Source: Clytia hemisphaerica (Eukaryota; Cnidaria; Hydrozoa; Leptothecata; Clytiidae). Taken from it: a stretch of 64,000 nt of DNA. Numbering within the stretch: position 1 is the first letter of the stretch; every line of letters begins with the position of its first letter. Positions 38,131 through 48,547 of the stretch are shown here, one piece after another. A program made the translations under genes and the position numbers. Under the pieces are notes generated by a model. It was given only the letters and a program-made list of their open reading frames with translations. It made no database searches and was not told where the DNA came from. Where the stretch lies: contig CACVBU010000726.1 of NCBI GenBank assembly GCA_902728285.1, forward strand, positions 1,939,248 through 2,003,247, written 5' to 3'.

Positions 38131-38989
38131 AATGGAACAGATTCAGATAATTATGGGCTCCAGCTAATATGGTTACTTTAGAAAATAGATTTTTAACCTG
38201 ATTTTTATGCTAGAATGATATAATTTAGTGTTTCAGTTTTTCAAATTTGTTAACTTGTCAGATTACTGAAATTTTGTAATTGATTGAATTAAATGCAAAT
38301 TTATGTTGATGTTTTTTTCTCTAATTATTAAGTGGCTGATTTGATTTTAAACTTTTATGAAAACTTTCTAGGCTGAGAGCCTTTATACTTATAAAAAGAA
38401 AGCCATTTTATTAGTCTTTAAAGTAATTATTTTCAATTCTTGTAATAATTAATATTTATAAAATCAAATTCTTAGTCAACAGTACAAATTTTCTTAGTTT
38501 TTTTAGTTTTTTTAGAAATGAATTTTTGGGAAGATAATATTATCGTCCGTTAGATTTACTGCAGTGCTATTTGTCAAGGCTGTTGCAATTCAAGAGATCT
38601 CCTCACAATCTTTATCATTCATTTATTTTCAATGGAAATGTCTTGGTGTCCACTGAAGATCCTTTCAAATCAAAAGTGTTTTCCTTACAGAGCCGGTGTT
38701 GTTTTGCAGTTCTTGGAAAGATTTCGGTACAAAACTTCACTGAAAAGTCATTCCTTTTCCATTCCTGGAAAATGATTGACCATTTTGTAATTAATTACAC
38801 ATGTATTTTCTCTTTTAAGATAACTTAAAACAAAAGAAATAAGAATAAACAAAAAGTGAATAAGGACACATGACTAAAGAAAGTTATAATTTTTGTTTGA
38901 ATCTTGTTCCTCGCTGAATCATTTGGCATTCTCACGCCATTCTGGACGGACATCAATCGCCATAATGAACGTCTGGACAAGCAATCTCA
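38131..38989. other. 3' flank of the IDH gene
   Basis: AT-rich and probably including the 3'UTR. No gene is recognised. The 85-codon frame at 38571 has no domain and is low in confidence. Confidence 0.4.
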
Positions 38990-39122
38990 AGCAAAGAATT
39001 TTTCCAAGGGCCCTTTTGCAAATTTTGCCGTTTTCCAGGGGATATCCACACATTTCTAAGAATCTATTTTTGCTATGAAAAGGTTCGTCCACCCTCCCGT
39101 ACGGAAATTTAATTGAACAGCC
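38990..39122. repeat. hAT-type MITE end shared with 42880-43022
   Basis: Read inward from 39122 the end is CAGGGCTGTTCAATTAAATT, followed by TCCGTACGGGAGGGTGGACG and then AACC. The fragment at 42880-43022 has the same GGTTCGTCCACCC block, a similar ATATCC/GTCTTCACACATTT block and the end GGAACAGTCC. CAGGGC-type ends suggest hAT. No partner left end was found for this copy. Confidence 0.45.
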
Positions 39123-39143
39123 CTGAACCATTTAGCTCTAGTT

Positions 39144-39233
39144 AAGACGGTCGACCTTCTGCCTTGCCTTCCTTCGTTTTTTTGACGAAAGTCTTTTACA
39201 TCGAAAGGAGGCAAGGAAGAAAGTCGGCCGTCT
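39144..39233. repeat. 90-bp near-perfect hairpin upstream of the zinc-finger gene
   Basis: AGACGGTCGACCTTCTGCCT continues TGCCTTCCTTCG and is mirrored by CGAAAGGAGGCAAGG then AAGAAAGTCGGCCGTCT. Arms are about 32 bp with few mismatches and a loop of about 25 bp. It may be a very short MITE or a cis hairpin. It lies about 190 bp upstream of the zinc-finger start codon. Confidence 0.55.
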
Positions 39234-39425
39234 ATAAGTGTATTCTCAGATTTTAGTCATGTAATGTGTAATTAAATAAATTATCTTATTTTTCTTAGAC
39301 AATAAAAATTAAGAAAATGTAAAAAGTAAATTAAGAAGGTGAAAAGTGACGAGACAAGAAAGACACAATTAGATTGGTTGATTAATTCAAATGGAAGTGG
39401 TATTAATTTGATTTCTTATTCATGC

Positions 39426-40448
39426 ATGGCACAACAAAGTGTTGACAGACAGGCCAATGGTGAGTTAAAAATTACCATCAAAACTGAAGAGGAAGATTCA
39501 TTTTTTGATAACACTTGTAAGGACAATAATGTTAATAAAACAGTTGATCCTTTGGCGACTGAGCTTCGTACTGATGATGTTGTCAAAATAAAGACTGAGA
39601 CCGAGTCAGACCGAGCATCTGCTAAAAAATTTGAAGTCAACTCTAGAGAAAATGGGAATCCTGCTTCCTTTGTATCAGTGTCTCATTTACACGATGGGGA
39701 TGGCTTCAATGTACTGAGTACCCCTGGATTAAAGACTGTCACGGAAATACGACATTCTAACAGTCCAGTAAGTGTTGTTGAAAAACGTAGTGTCCTTAAT
39801 GCTAAAGCTGATGAGCTCCTCCGCAAGAAACACCCAGCAGGGAATATACAACATTTTCGCAAGCTTTTTAAGTGTAAGGAATGTGGAGCGGGTTTTACAT
39901 CAAACTTTAGCATGCAAAGACATATGTGGATCCATACTGATAAAAAACCCTTTCAATGTAGATATTGTGGGGCTAAACTTAGCAGAAAAGACAAACTAAA
40001 AGACCATGAAAATAGACATGTAGGCATGTATAAATATAAAAAAAGGGAGCGATCGATCAAACCCTCTAAATCATGTGGAAACTGTGGAAAAACTTTTCAA
40101 TTGAAAATACTATCTTTACAATGTAACCATGCTGGAGAAAAACATGATCATGTTTGTGAACTAAATACAAAGAAAGTTACCGAGAACTTTTTAACTTCTT
40201 CTGAAAGACATGTTGGTGAAACCAAAATAAATCAATGCTGCGAATGTGGTAAATGTTTTTCAAATAAACTTCTCTTGGCAGATCACATCAGTATTGTTCA
40301 CCGAAGTTTTTCATTTATCATGTGTAATGTTTGTGGTTATACATCTCGTTCGAAGAGTGTGTCTACAAGACATCAAACACTGCACCACCCAAACATGGAT
40401 TTTGATTTTTCATTATTTGAAGCTTCATTTTGTGAAGAATGTGGTTAA
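39426..40448 (+). CDS. C2H2 zinc-finger protein
   Basis: 340 residues from the first in-frame ATG. The frame is open about 90 bases further upstream without an ATG, and a splice acceptor (TTTTTCTTAG) at about 39299 suggests a 5' intron. The acidic N-terminal half carries two IKTE sumoylation-type sites (about 18-21 and 55-58). C2H2 fingers are at about 149-170 (C-x2-C-x12-H-x3-H), 177-198, 250-272 and 280-301. A degenerate one lies between (CGNCGKTFQ.. with the first zinc His replaced by Cys). The last residues, FCEECG, begin another finger cut off by a stop; one base later the frame continues GKYTTG, so a frameshift may have truncated the protein. Probably a nuclear DNA-binding factor; orthologue unknown. 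Confidence 0.75.
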   Translation: MAQQSVDRQANGELKITIKTEEEDSFFDNTCKDNNVNKTVDPLATELRTDDVVKIKTETESDRASAKKFEVNSRENGNPASFVSVSHLHDGDGFNVLSTPGLKTVTEIRHSNSPVSVVEKRSVLNAKADELLRKKHPAGNIQHFRKLFKCKECGAGFTSNFSMQRHMWIHTDKKPFQCRYCGAKLSRKDKLKDHENRHVGMYKYKKRERSIKPSKSCGNCGKTFQLKILSLQCNHAGEKHDHVCELNTKKVTENFLTSSERHVGETKINQCCECGKCFSNKLLLADHISIVHRSFSFIMCNVCGYTSRSKSVSTRHQTLHHPNMDFDFSLFEASFCEECG

Positions 40449-40559
40449 ATACACGACGGGTTGCAAAATTATAATCAGTGCAGTCAAAACATGTGATTAC
40501 TGGAAAAAGGTTCACGTGATTTTATTCCCATGTTACTTGCTTTACAACTTACAGCTGAT

Positions 40560-40985
40560 AACTTTGTAAGGGTCAATAAATTCGAACCAATCAGAAATAA
40601 ATGTCATGTAACAAGCACATAAAAATTTCGAGTAAATGCGTGATTTGTCTTCACACTTTAATTTTGCAACCTGTGTATTGTTAAAAATTTGAAAATATTT
40701 CTGTATTTTTGTATTATCTTAATTTATTATTGTTGAACGTTTTTGAATTTATTCTAAGTTGGCTGCATTTGATCCATGGTGTACAAATCAAAAGCTTTCT
40801 ACTACCTAAAAAAAATATCTTGGTATTTTATTAGCTTTTATATCAACCTCTACAATATAACAGCCTCTTTCTGCGATTCGTATTTTTCACGTAGCAATTG
40901 GAATACTATCAACTTTTCGGCAAACCACATTGTGTAAATACCCTCTGGGGGGTCTTACTTTTCAAGAAAGGCTTTGGATGATGGA
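40560..40985 (+). repeat. Local duplication, copy 1
   Basis: From ATGTCATGTAACAAGCAC to CTTTTCAAGAAAGGCTTTGG this stretch is colinear with 41697-42075 at high identity (for example GTTGAACGTTTTTGAATTTA and TGATCC.T.GTGTACAAATC). It is the 3' flank of the zinc-finger gene. Small deletions separate the copies. Confidence 0.8.
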
Positions 40986-41245
40986 TATGACTTTTTGGAC
41001 CTACCCCGGTGGGGTGGAGATCCTATAAATTAACCTTTGTCCGCTCGTTATTGGCTTTCCTCGTGATTGGCTCATTGGTTTTTTCTGATTTTTTGCACAA
41101 AGGTGTGTGTAACTATAAACCCTCAAATGTGATGAAAAAAAAATTTTTTGGGCAAATTTGGGCCAAAAAACGGGTTTTTTGGAAAAGTAGGGTACCATCA
41201 TAGGTAAAAGATGGCTCAAGTAGATTTTTTCAAAAAAAATATGTT
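40986..41245 (-). repeat. Interspersed repeat family J, copy 3 (inverted)
   Basis: Begins with GGACCTACCCCGGTGGGGTG and CTATAAATTAACC, the complement of the GGTTAATTTATAGGACCTCC end of the copy at 11270-11512. It then shows the complement of the AATGAGCCAATC region in diverged form. It lies between the two copies of the local duplication. Confidence 0.5.
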
Positions 41246-41696
41246 GGCTCAAAAAACGCATGTTTATCTATAAGAATCACTATTAATAAGCATACATCAA
41301 TGTTCTTAGCCACATTACTAATTTTTTGATGAGATAGATGTTTTTTTGCTCACGAAGTCTTGAATATGAAAGATTATTTCAAGAGCATGAAATTTTGGTT
41401 TCTAAACGTTTTTTTATAAGAAACAAACGACTAATTTTAATAGATCGTCACTATTTGTGTTCTGAATGATTGCTTAATGGTCACGCTCACTTAGATATTA
41501 ATTATATATGTGTTAAATGCATAACCAGGTAGGTCCATAAAAGTATCACTTGTTATTGAATAATTAGGGGGAATATAACCTCCTATAACCTCTTTTATCA
41601 CAACTCCTGATGTGCACGACCGGCTATCATCCAGATGGCTTGTATCATTTTGGGATCCGTCCTAATATGATGTTTGTCTCATCATGATGATATTAT

Positions 41697-42085
41697 TAAA
41701 GACCAATGAGAAATAAATGTCATGTAACAAGCACCATTTCGAGTAAAAGCGTGATTTGTCTTCATACTTTAATTTTGCAACCTGTGTATTGTCAAAAATT
41801 TGATGATATTTCTGTATTTTTGTATATCTTAATTTATTATTGTTGAACGTTTTTGAATTTATTCTAAGTTGACTGCATTTGATCCATTGTGTACAAATCA
41901 AAAGCTTTATCTTGGTATTTTATTAGCTTTTATATCAACTCTACAATATAACAGCATCTTTCTGCAATTCGTATTTTCCACGTAGCAATTGAAATACTGT
42001 CAACTTTTCGGCAAATCACATCGTGTAAATACCCTCTTGGGGATCCAACTTTTCAAGAAAGGCTTTGGAGGAAGGATTATTACTT
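41697..42085 (+). repeat. Local duplication, copy 2
   Basis: Second copy of 40560-40985. It ends with ACTTTTCAAGAAAGGCTTTG and a GAGGAAGGAT variant of GATGATGGAT. The zinc-finger ORF itself was not duplicated with it. Confidence 0.8.
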
Positions 42086-42579
42086 TTTCTGAATAGAATT
42101 AGGGGGGATTTTAACAGGTTAAAGATTTTATTTTTACATAAGTAATCCCTTTTCATATTAGACACATATTTCATATCAGGACAGTGTCTGCCTTTTGTCA
42201 TATTATGCTAATATAAACAAAAAGCTTGTGAATTAAAATTGATGAGTAAGAAAACGATATCACTCTTATTTAAAACAAACAAACCTTTAAACTACTAAAA
42301 ATGAAAAGCAAAGATAAAAGTTAGACACCTGCACTTAAGTTTCTCCTCAATAATGGTGGACAAGGACAACAAATAAATATCAGCAATCTGATTCATAGTG
42401 TGCAGGGGTCTCAAACCCCCATTTATATTGCATCCCACCTATTTTTAGAACCTCACGAAACCACTCTATCTAAAGTGATGGTTCACCTACCGTTTAAATA
42501 CAAACAAATAGCTTCAAACTTTCATAGTAAATTGGATCACAGGCAAAATATTTTATTATTTCATCCCTTTATTATACCC

Positions 42580-42780
42580 CCCCTAGCTCTTAAACACCAT
42601 ACTGATCAGGTTCACGAAGAAATAAGGTATAAAGCATGTGGTAAATGCTTATCGCAAAAGGTTTATCTTAATTTTCATAAAGAATAGCAAGACACCATTT
42701 CAATGTGATGGATGTCGTAAACTCTTTTTTACAAAGGTGGTATCACAATAGAATATCTAACAAATTTAAATGTAAAGATT
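42580..42780 (+). pseudogene. Zinc-finger gene relic
   Basis: The conceptual frame gives HHTDQVHEEIRYKACGKCLS and, after stops and a frame change, TPFQCDGCRKLFFTKV. These are two decayed C2H2 fingers with a linker-like PFQC. Stops and lost histidines exclude function. The intact gene at 39426-40448 is a plausible paralogue. Confidence 0.5.
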
Positions 42781-42785
42781 GGGCC

Positions 42786-43022
42786 ATTCCATTCGAACAT
42801 TTCCAGAGGGTGCTTTTTCCTTTTTCCAAGGGGGGTTATTTTAAAAGGTAAAAGACTGATATTAGGTCGTCCACCCTCACTTTAAGGTATGAAAAGAAAT
42901 TTTTCAAGGGTATTTTGGCAAATTTTTCCATTTTCCAGGAGGTCTTCACACATTTTCATTAATTTTTTTTGTTTTGAAGAGGTTCGTCCACCCCCGTATG
43001 GTTTTTTAATGGAACAGTCCAA
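42786..43022. mobile_element. Short MITE related to 38990-39122
   Basis: The left end GGGCCATTCCATTCGAACAT and reversed right end GGACTGTTCCATTAAAAAAC give a weak terminal repeat. GTCGTCCACCCTC and GTTCGTCCACCCCC occur internally. The boundaries are approximate. Confidence 0.4.
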
Positions 43023-44756
43023 TGCGGCGAGAACTTTACATGGAAAATTCTCCTTAATCTATAATACTTGTGGATTACAGTTTCAAAAAACTTCTTTTTG
43101 GCTGTACTATTTGAAATTTGTTTTTACGATAATTTTTCTTTCCTTCGTTTCAGCAACTATTAGAATGATAAATTTAGAAATAGAAATCAAAAAGGAAGAA
43201 GGAGATATTGATTATATATCCATCGCGGTAATGATGATATTATTGGTGGTGACAAAGAGAGTGAAAAAGCACGACAGCAGTAGAAGAAAAAGTTGAATTG
43301 GATCGAGTTGTAAGGAAGTCAAAGGTACGACCATAGTGTTTTGAAGTCCTAAAAATGCTCATTCTAATGGTAGTATTATGTTGAATTTTTATAAAACTTT
43401 GTCAGAAAAAGCTACATGCGATTTTCGGCCCATTTTGAAAAATTTTTTCGCGTGTATTTGATTTCGCAATTTTGCTTTTTTGGAAATTTAAACAGTATTA
43501 AATTTCGCGAAATTTTACTTAAAATTTCTTGAAATTAAGAACACGTGAAAGTTTAGTACCCGCGAAAATACAAGAATAAGACACCCCTGTATCGCTGACC
43601 CGGTCAGGTTTAATGAATTCTATAGGACAATCAGACTGGCAATAAATAAAAGTAAATTTTTCCCTGTCCCGGGAGTTCTTACCCCAGTGAGGTTTTGAGA
43701 TCTTAACATCAGACCTGGAGAAATTTTACTTTAGCAAAGCCACCCTGGTGGACTTTAAAAACTTCACTGGGCCACTGAGACAGGAGTGCAATAAGGAATT
43801 CTTTTGTGTGACTTTTTGATAATGATTATTTTTTTTCTTCTTAGTGAGAATTTTTTGTCAAAAATTCAATCTTTTGATGAAGAGTTATTGAATGATATCA
43901 GCATTATACCGTCAATTCACAAAATTAAAAAGAAGACATTGAACTCGTTGGTAGAGGGTAAGGAGTTTGAAATATATTTTCGCTCCAGAGATGTCAAGAA
44001 TAAGGTATCTATCCCCTGGAGGTGAGAAGACCTTAATCGAGCGTTTAAACTTCAATTCAAATTTTTCCCTCAAACTGTGTGAACTTGAACATTTGAATTG
44101 TTTCAACGAGTTAAATGGAGTGTGGGATTACTGCTTGATTTTACATTTTTTTCGTATGACTCAAATCTTCATGCTTCACATTCCAGACACAATATGAATA
44201 TGTGCATTGTCCATGGAAACACCACAATCAAACGACATATATGGTCTACACACCCATTACAACACTAGCTCTGGAATCAATGAAGACTGAACTGTAGAAG
44301 GTAAATTTTATCTTCTTTTTTAAGAACTTTCTGAAAAAAAGCACTATTGATATGAGAATTTCGTCAATCTTGTACTCAGAGCCAATTGCATCACTTTTTA
44401 ATCATAGAAAAGTGAACTAAGGGACTGGGTTCTAGATTAGAGTTCTCGAGATTTATTTTGAGAACTGCAACTGGAAGTCTCCGTATGCACCAATTTTTTT
44501 GTTCGCCTTTCATCAGTTTGAATAAAATCATCCAATTAGTCATTAATCTTGACTCTGGCGTATAATATGTTTTTTTACCGAGTTATCGTTCTACATCTGC
44601 AATTTGAGATTTACTAAGGTCATTTGACGTCAATCGATACTTTGATTAGGCAGGGTGTTAGGGAAACATAGTAATAGACTCTACCTTAACTCATATAACA
44701 TGTTGTTCCGATTTTTTGAAATGAAAATGATGATGCTGTAATATTGTACAATATAA
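43023..44756. other. Intergenic DNA, no secure gene
   Basis: A frame near 43163 gives MINLEIEIKKEEGDIDY after a splice-acceptor-like TTTCGTTTCAG. It resembles the acidic I-K-x-E start of the zinc-finger protein but is soon closed. TCGCGAAAT blocks of the TTTCGCG type lie at 43430-43560. The rest is unassigned. Confidence 0.35.
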
Positions 44757-44970
44757 TTCGGCTATGATGCGCGAGGTTGTAGGTTCAATCCCCGGTCGGG
44801 TCATACAAAAATTTCTTATTTAGTACAAAAATGGTACTCGATGCCTCTCTGCTTGATGCTCAGCAACTAGGAGAAGGATCAAGGGTAAGTGGTGCAATTC
44901 AGGGAGAAAAGGGTGGCGCCCTCCTTTCAAAAGGAGCCTTTGGCTCGCCTGTGACTACGGTCACAGAAGA
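44757..44970 (+). mobile_element. Truncated SINE family A
   Basis: Starts inside the tRNA head (GAGGTTGTAGGTTCAATCCC, the B box) and runs through GATGCCTCTCTGCTTGATGC to GACTACGGTCACAG. About 85% similar by eye to 2040-2250. Confidence 0.7.
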
Positions 44971-45424
44971 TTATAATAAATTAATAATATGAATGCCCCT
45001 TCCTATCAGATCTATCTATACGTCATTATACGTCATCAAATGTTCCAGTGATGACTTTAAGCGAATAAGCTTGCCAATCCTTTACCTTGAGTCTCTTAAA
45101 TAATGCGTTTTTAGTCTGTTTTATAGAGTTTTTAAAAAACGAAAGTAAACGTCTTTGACAGTGGTGACTACCCACTACGATAACGTACTATGAGCTGAAG
45201 TCACGTTTTGTGTTAAACACTTAAAACAAACACACGTCCTTGAAATAAAAAGCTTTGTTTATCTATTTTGAAACTTTGAAACAAGGAACCTTTTTAGTTG
45301 TTTTTACCTAAATGCGATAATGTCCGCAAATATTAAAACCATAAAACAAAAGTCTTAATCGTCCAAAAGTTTTCAAAAGAGTGAACCATGTACTTCACTT
45401 TTTTCTTATAAGAAAAATCTTTAT

Positions 45425-45660
45425 AAAAGAACATAAGCCTTCGATGAGACTTTAAAAATATTAAGAAGAAGCCGGAGAACATTTTAATTTTAAGCTTTGT
45501 GGACTCTAAAACATTCAAATTTTTATGGAAATACACAAAAATACTCACAAAATGGGGAAAATAAGAACATGTTAAGAACATTATAAGGCTTAAAACTCAA
45601 AAAGTTAAGAACATCCAAAGGCTTCAAAAATGTTCACCGTCTTATAAAAAACGTGCGCAT
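45425..45660. repeat. MITE family D, copy 1
   Basis: Shares the phrases AAGAACATAAG, ACAAAAATACTCACAAAATG, AATAAGAACATGTTAAGAAC and the end CTTATAAAAAACGTG with four other copies (47477-47732, 55768-55993, 56222-56375, 60285-60392). The left end is uncertain. Confidence 0.55.
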
Positions 45661-46384
45661 ATGTCCGAACACACACACATACATATTTAACCTTCAAATT
45701 AAAACGTAACACATATATTTGGGTAACTTTCCCAAAATCTCAAAGGATGATATGATATCAGCGATTTTTATGTTTCTTATTTTTGCGTCATTTGTTGAGT
45801 TATAGCTGGTGAAAAAAATGATTTATAAAGTTTTAAGTCATGTTTGTTATTGGAGAGAATCTAGTAGTATCATGGTGGTTTGATCAGCACTGAGATAGTT
45901 CTCATTTTTTTTCGTGATATATATATTCATACTTTCACTAAACACATCTTTTTACATCTTTTTATCTGTGGTGGTGTCTAATTAACACTGCTTGGCCTAC
46001 CTACACAACCCTATTTCCATCATATAGGAGGATATTTTCGTAAAAGGCCGAAATCCTGTGTAGGTCGAAAACTGAGGAACAGATAATGTGTTTTCTTGAA
46101 AATTTTTTTGACTCATATTGAGTTACTTCTTTCCATCTTAACTCATATTGAGTCGCTTTCTTCCTTGTAGTCACTTTAGATCACTAGTTTTGCATTGGTG
46201 GATTTCTATGTCATCATATTTTCCTTTTCAATTCCAACCTGATTGATTTTCTGTGAATGTTCATTCTAGATTTTTGTTGTATTTATATTGTCTTCTTGTT
46301 TTGTGAGTTTTGTCTTTATTGTTTCCATTTTGAGTAGTTGAAGGTTTTATACTTCTTGACTATATATATATGTGAAGAAATAAG

Positions 46385-46432
46385 AACTGGCATATGCATT
46401 TTGTCCTTATTAGGACTCATCAGCACAGCATA
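46385..46432 (-). ncRNA. Hammerhead-like motif, decayed
   Basis: On the minus strand CTGATGA (46423-46417) is followed by a perfect stem II GTCC-TAATAA-GGAC, then AAAA in place of the invariant GAAA, and then the palindrome GCATATGC, which could form an intermolecular stem III. The G-to-A change at the first base of GAAA should abolish cleavage. Flanks include CAGTATGCTGTG upstream. Confidence 0.5.
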
Positions 46433-46510
46433 CTGCTAAATATATATCAAATTTCAATAAGTTTTTCTATAAACTTTCTTAAGATTACACATTTAAAGTC
46501 TATTCGTTTT

Positions 46511-46615
46511 AAGTGTGCACTCTGTTTTGCCACCACGTGGAAACCATTTTCAAGGAAACCACTATAACTAAAGTTGACACGGTTTCCATTAGGTAACAAA
46601 AAAGTGTGCACACTT
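46511..46615. mobile_element. 105-bp inverted-repeat element
   Basis: AAGTGTGCACTCTGTTTTG at the left end and reversed AAGTGTGCACACTTTTTTGT at the right. GTGGAAACC and GGTTTCC are also mirrored inside. Non-coding. Confidence 0.55.
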
Positions 46616-47476
46616 ATTTAAAGCGGGAGATTTTTTGAGGGATGCATAGCACTATGTATTAGATTTTAGCTAAACTCGATTGAAAAGGCGCTAAAATAGG
46701 AATTCTGGCGAGCCTTTCTAAAGCACCCAGTCTTTTGGCGCCCGGGGCGCCTGCTAAAACAGCTGCCAGGAGGTAGTAGTTTTGGAGCTGTGCAGCAAAC
46801 TTATGATATGATATTAAGCTCGATGCGTATAGACCAGTGGCCGTGGTAATGAATTGTGTAAAGACTGCTGACTCAGCAAAAGACATCGATAATTTTCAAT
46901 ATTTGAATCAAAATATCTCGAGATCTAGATATCGAAACTTAACAAATCATACCAATATCTTTTGAATATATTTTTTAAAAGTCGTAAACTAGTTTGACTT
47001 GGATTTTTCGGATGCCCTAAATATTTGTCCTATGATGCATGTTGAGTAAAATGCTTCCAAAGAAAAATATGGCACGAGCTTCCTGCATTAGAGAGATGAA
47101 AATATTTAATAGTTTAGAGATGCTATAGACGCAAATTATGATGAATTCGATAAAAAAGAGAGATAGTACCAAAACAATTGTTTTATACTCATGATAAGAT
47201 TTAAGGCGATTTAAATTGGGCAAATGACGCTCCTATTCTTGTCTGTTTTGAAATGCAAAATGTGTCAAAAAAATTACGAAATTCAACTGTACTTTGACAA
47301 ATACGTGTATTTTTGCGAAATTGTAAAGTTACAGTCGGAAATAATGATGAGTTACTTCTGCTGGAGGTTATGAGGAATTGAAATGTAATTGGCATTCAGG
47401 ATGAAAGGTCCTATGGGGGTCCTATAAATAGGGTTGAGGTGATAGAAGTGTACTGTAAATGCATGTCAATTGAATA
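46616..47476. other. Intergenic DNA, no gene recognised
   Basis: Contains a GC-rich block at 46690-46780 (CTTTTGGCGCCCGGGGCGCC) and otherwise AT-rich sequence. The minus-strand frames of 75, 68 and 64 codons have no family resemblance. Confidence 0.4.
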
Positions 47477-47732
47477 CACGTTTTTTTTTGTAACAACAAA
47501 CTATATAAGAACATAAGGCTTCGAGGCCCAAAAATTTAAGAACATTCTAAGAACATACTAAGGCTTTGGAGACTTAAAAACTAGCAATTTCTTAAGAAAT
47601 TACATCAAAATGCTCAAAAAATGCTGAAAATAAGAACATTTTAAGAACATTTTTAGGCTTCAAATCCAAAAAACTAAGAACATCCGAAGGCTTCGAAAAT
47701 TTTTGACGTTCTTATAAAAAAAAAACGTGTAG
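47477..47732. mobile_element. MITE family D, copy 2 (complete)
   Basis: Ends are ACACGTTTTTTTTT on the left and reversed ACACGTTTTTTTTTTATAAG on the right. The interior carries AAGAACATAAGGCTTCG and repeated AAGAACATT units. About 256 bp. Confidence 0.65.
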
Positions 47733-48275
47733 AGACCAAAGTGAGAAAGCCTTTTTTGTTTTTGCAAGTTTTTCAAGAAACGTTTTTGGACGAACTGGAT
47801 TTACTTTTAGTGTTCGGACCATCATAACGTTTTTATATAGTTACATTTTCAGAATTTTATGAAGTTTTTTTTGCATCCCTTTTCAACTTTGCAAAAGAAA
47901 TACGTTCGTAAAAATAAGCTTTAAAAAAATCATTGTAAATAAGGCTAGACCTTTGCACCACATGAGCTCACCCAGTGGATTGCGCGACTGCGTGAAGGGG
48001 TACCGCTGGGGTACCTCCCATATCACATTAATAAAGACGTGATGCCAATATAAATTCCAGTCAGAGAATCAATTTTCAATTATTTTTCTTCTTGGTCAGT
48101 TTAGCACTCGTTTTACAGTCATTTATCAAAGTGTTTAGGACGTCAAATATTCTGATTTTCATGTCACAGATATCTTAAAGCACTAGATAGAGCTACCAAC
48201 TCTATTTTCCATATACCACAGCAGGTGAAGCATCTCTGCTAAAGGTAGACTATAGTAGAGACTTTGGTTTTCAAA
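47733..48275. other. Intergenic DNA, no gene recognised
   Basis: AT-rich. GGGGTACCGCTGGGGTACC near 47998 is a small direct repeat. No exon seen. Confidence 0.4.
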
Positions 48276-48547
48276 CACCCCCTTCTCACAGACCCGGTGG
48301 GATTTTATCAGCTCGTGTGAATAAAAATAACGGACCAAAACTCGATGGAGATTGATATTCATATGTTTTTTTATGGCTAGGGATTTGAATTCCATTGTTT
48401 TCTAGCCAGGGGATGGTGGGATTTGCTTATCTGATTATTTTCAGCGGGGACAAAAATTTGAGTATAAGTTTCCACTGGGGACGATATTTTGCCCAATTTT
48501 TCCAGTGGGAAGGGTTCCCAGTGGGTCTACGAGAAGGGGGTGTTTTC
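48276..48547. mobile_element. MITE family H (GTGGG-type ends)
   Basis: AACACCCCCTTCTCACAGAC at the left is mirrored at the right by GTCTACGAGAAGGGGGTGTT, followed inward by CCCACTGGGA / CCCGGTGGGA. Related fragments are at 49100-49160 (GTGGGTCTGACACAAGGGTG), 56395-56475 and about 57555-57650, so the family is repeated in this part of the window. Confidence 0.6.

Noticed and set aside
43141-43296. Exon of a second zinc-finger gene
   Set aside because: An acceptor-like site and an acidic IKKEE stretch are present, but the frame changes and closes and no finger follows within reach. It is left as a possible relic.
44510-44545. Third hammerhead (CTGATGA on the minus strand)
   Set aside because: There is no pairing stem II and no GAAA after it (GAAC is found), so only the heptamer matches.
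46659-46886. 75-codon minus-strand frame
   Set aside because: No homology or splice context; it includes a palindromic GC block that keeps the frame open by composition.
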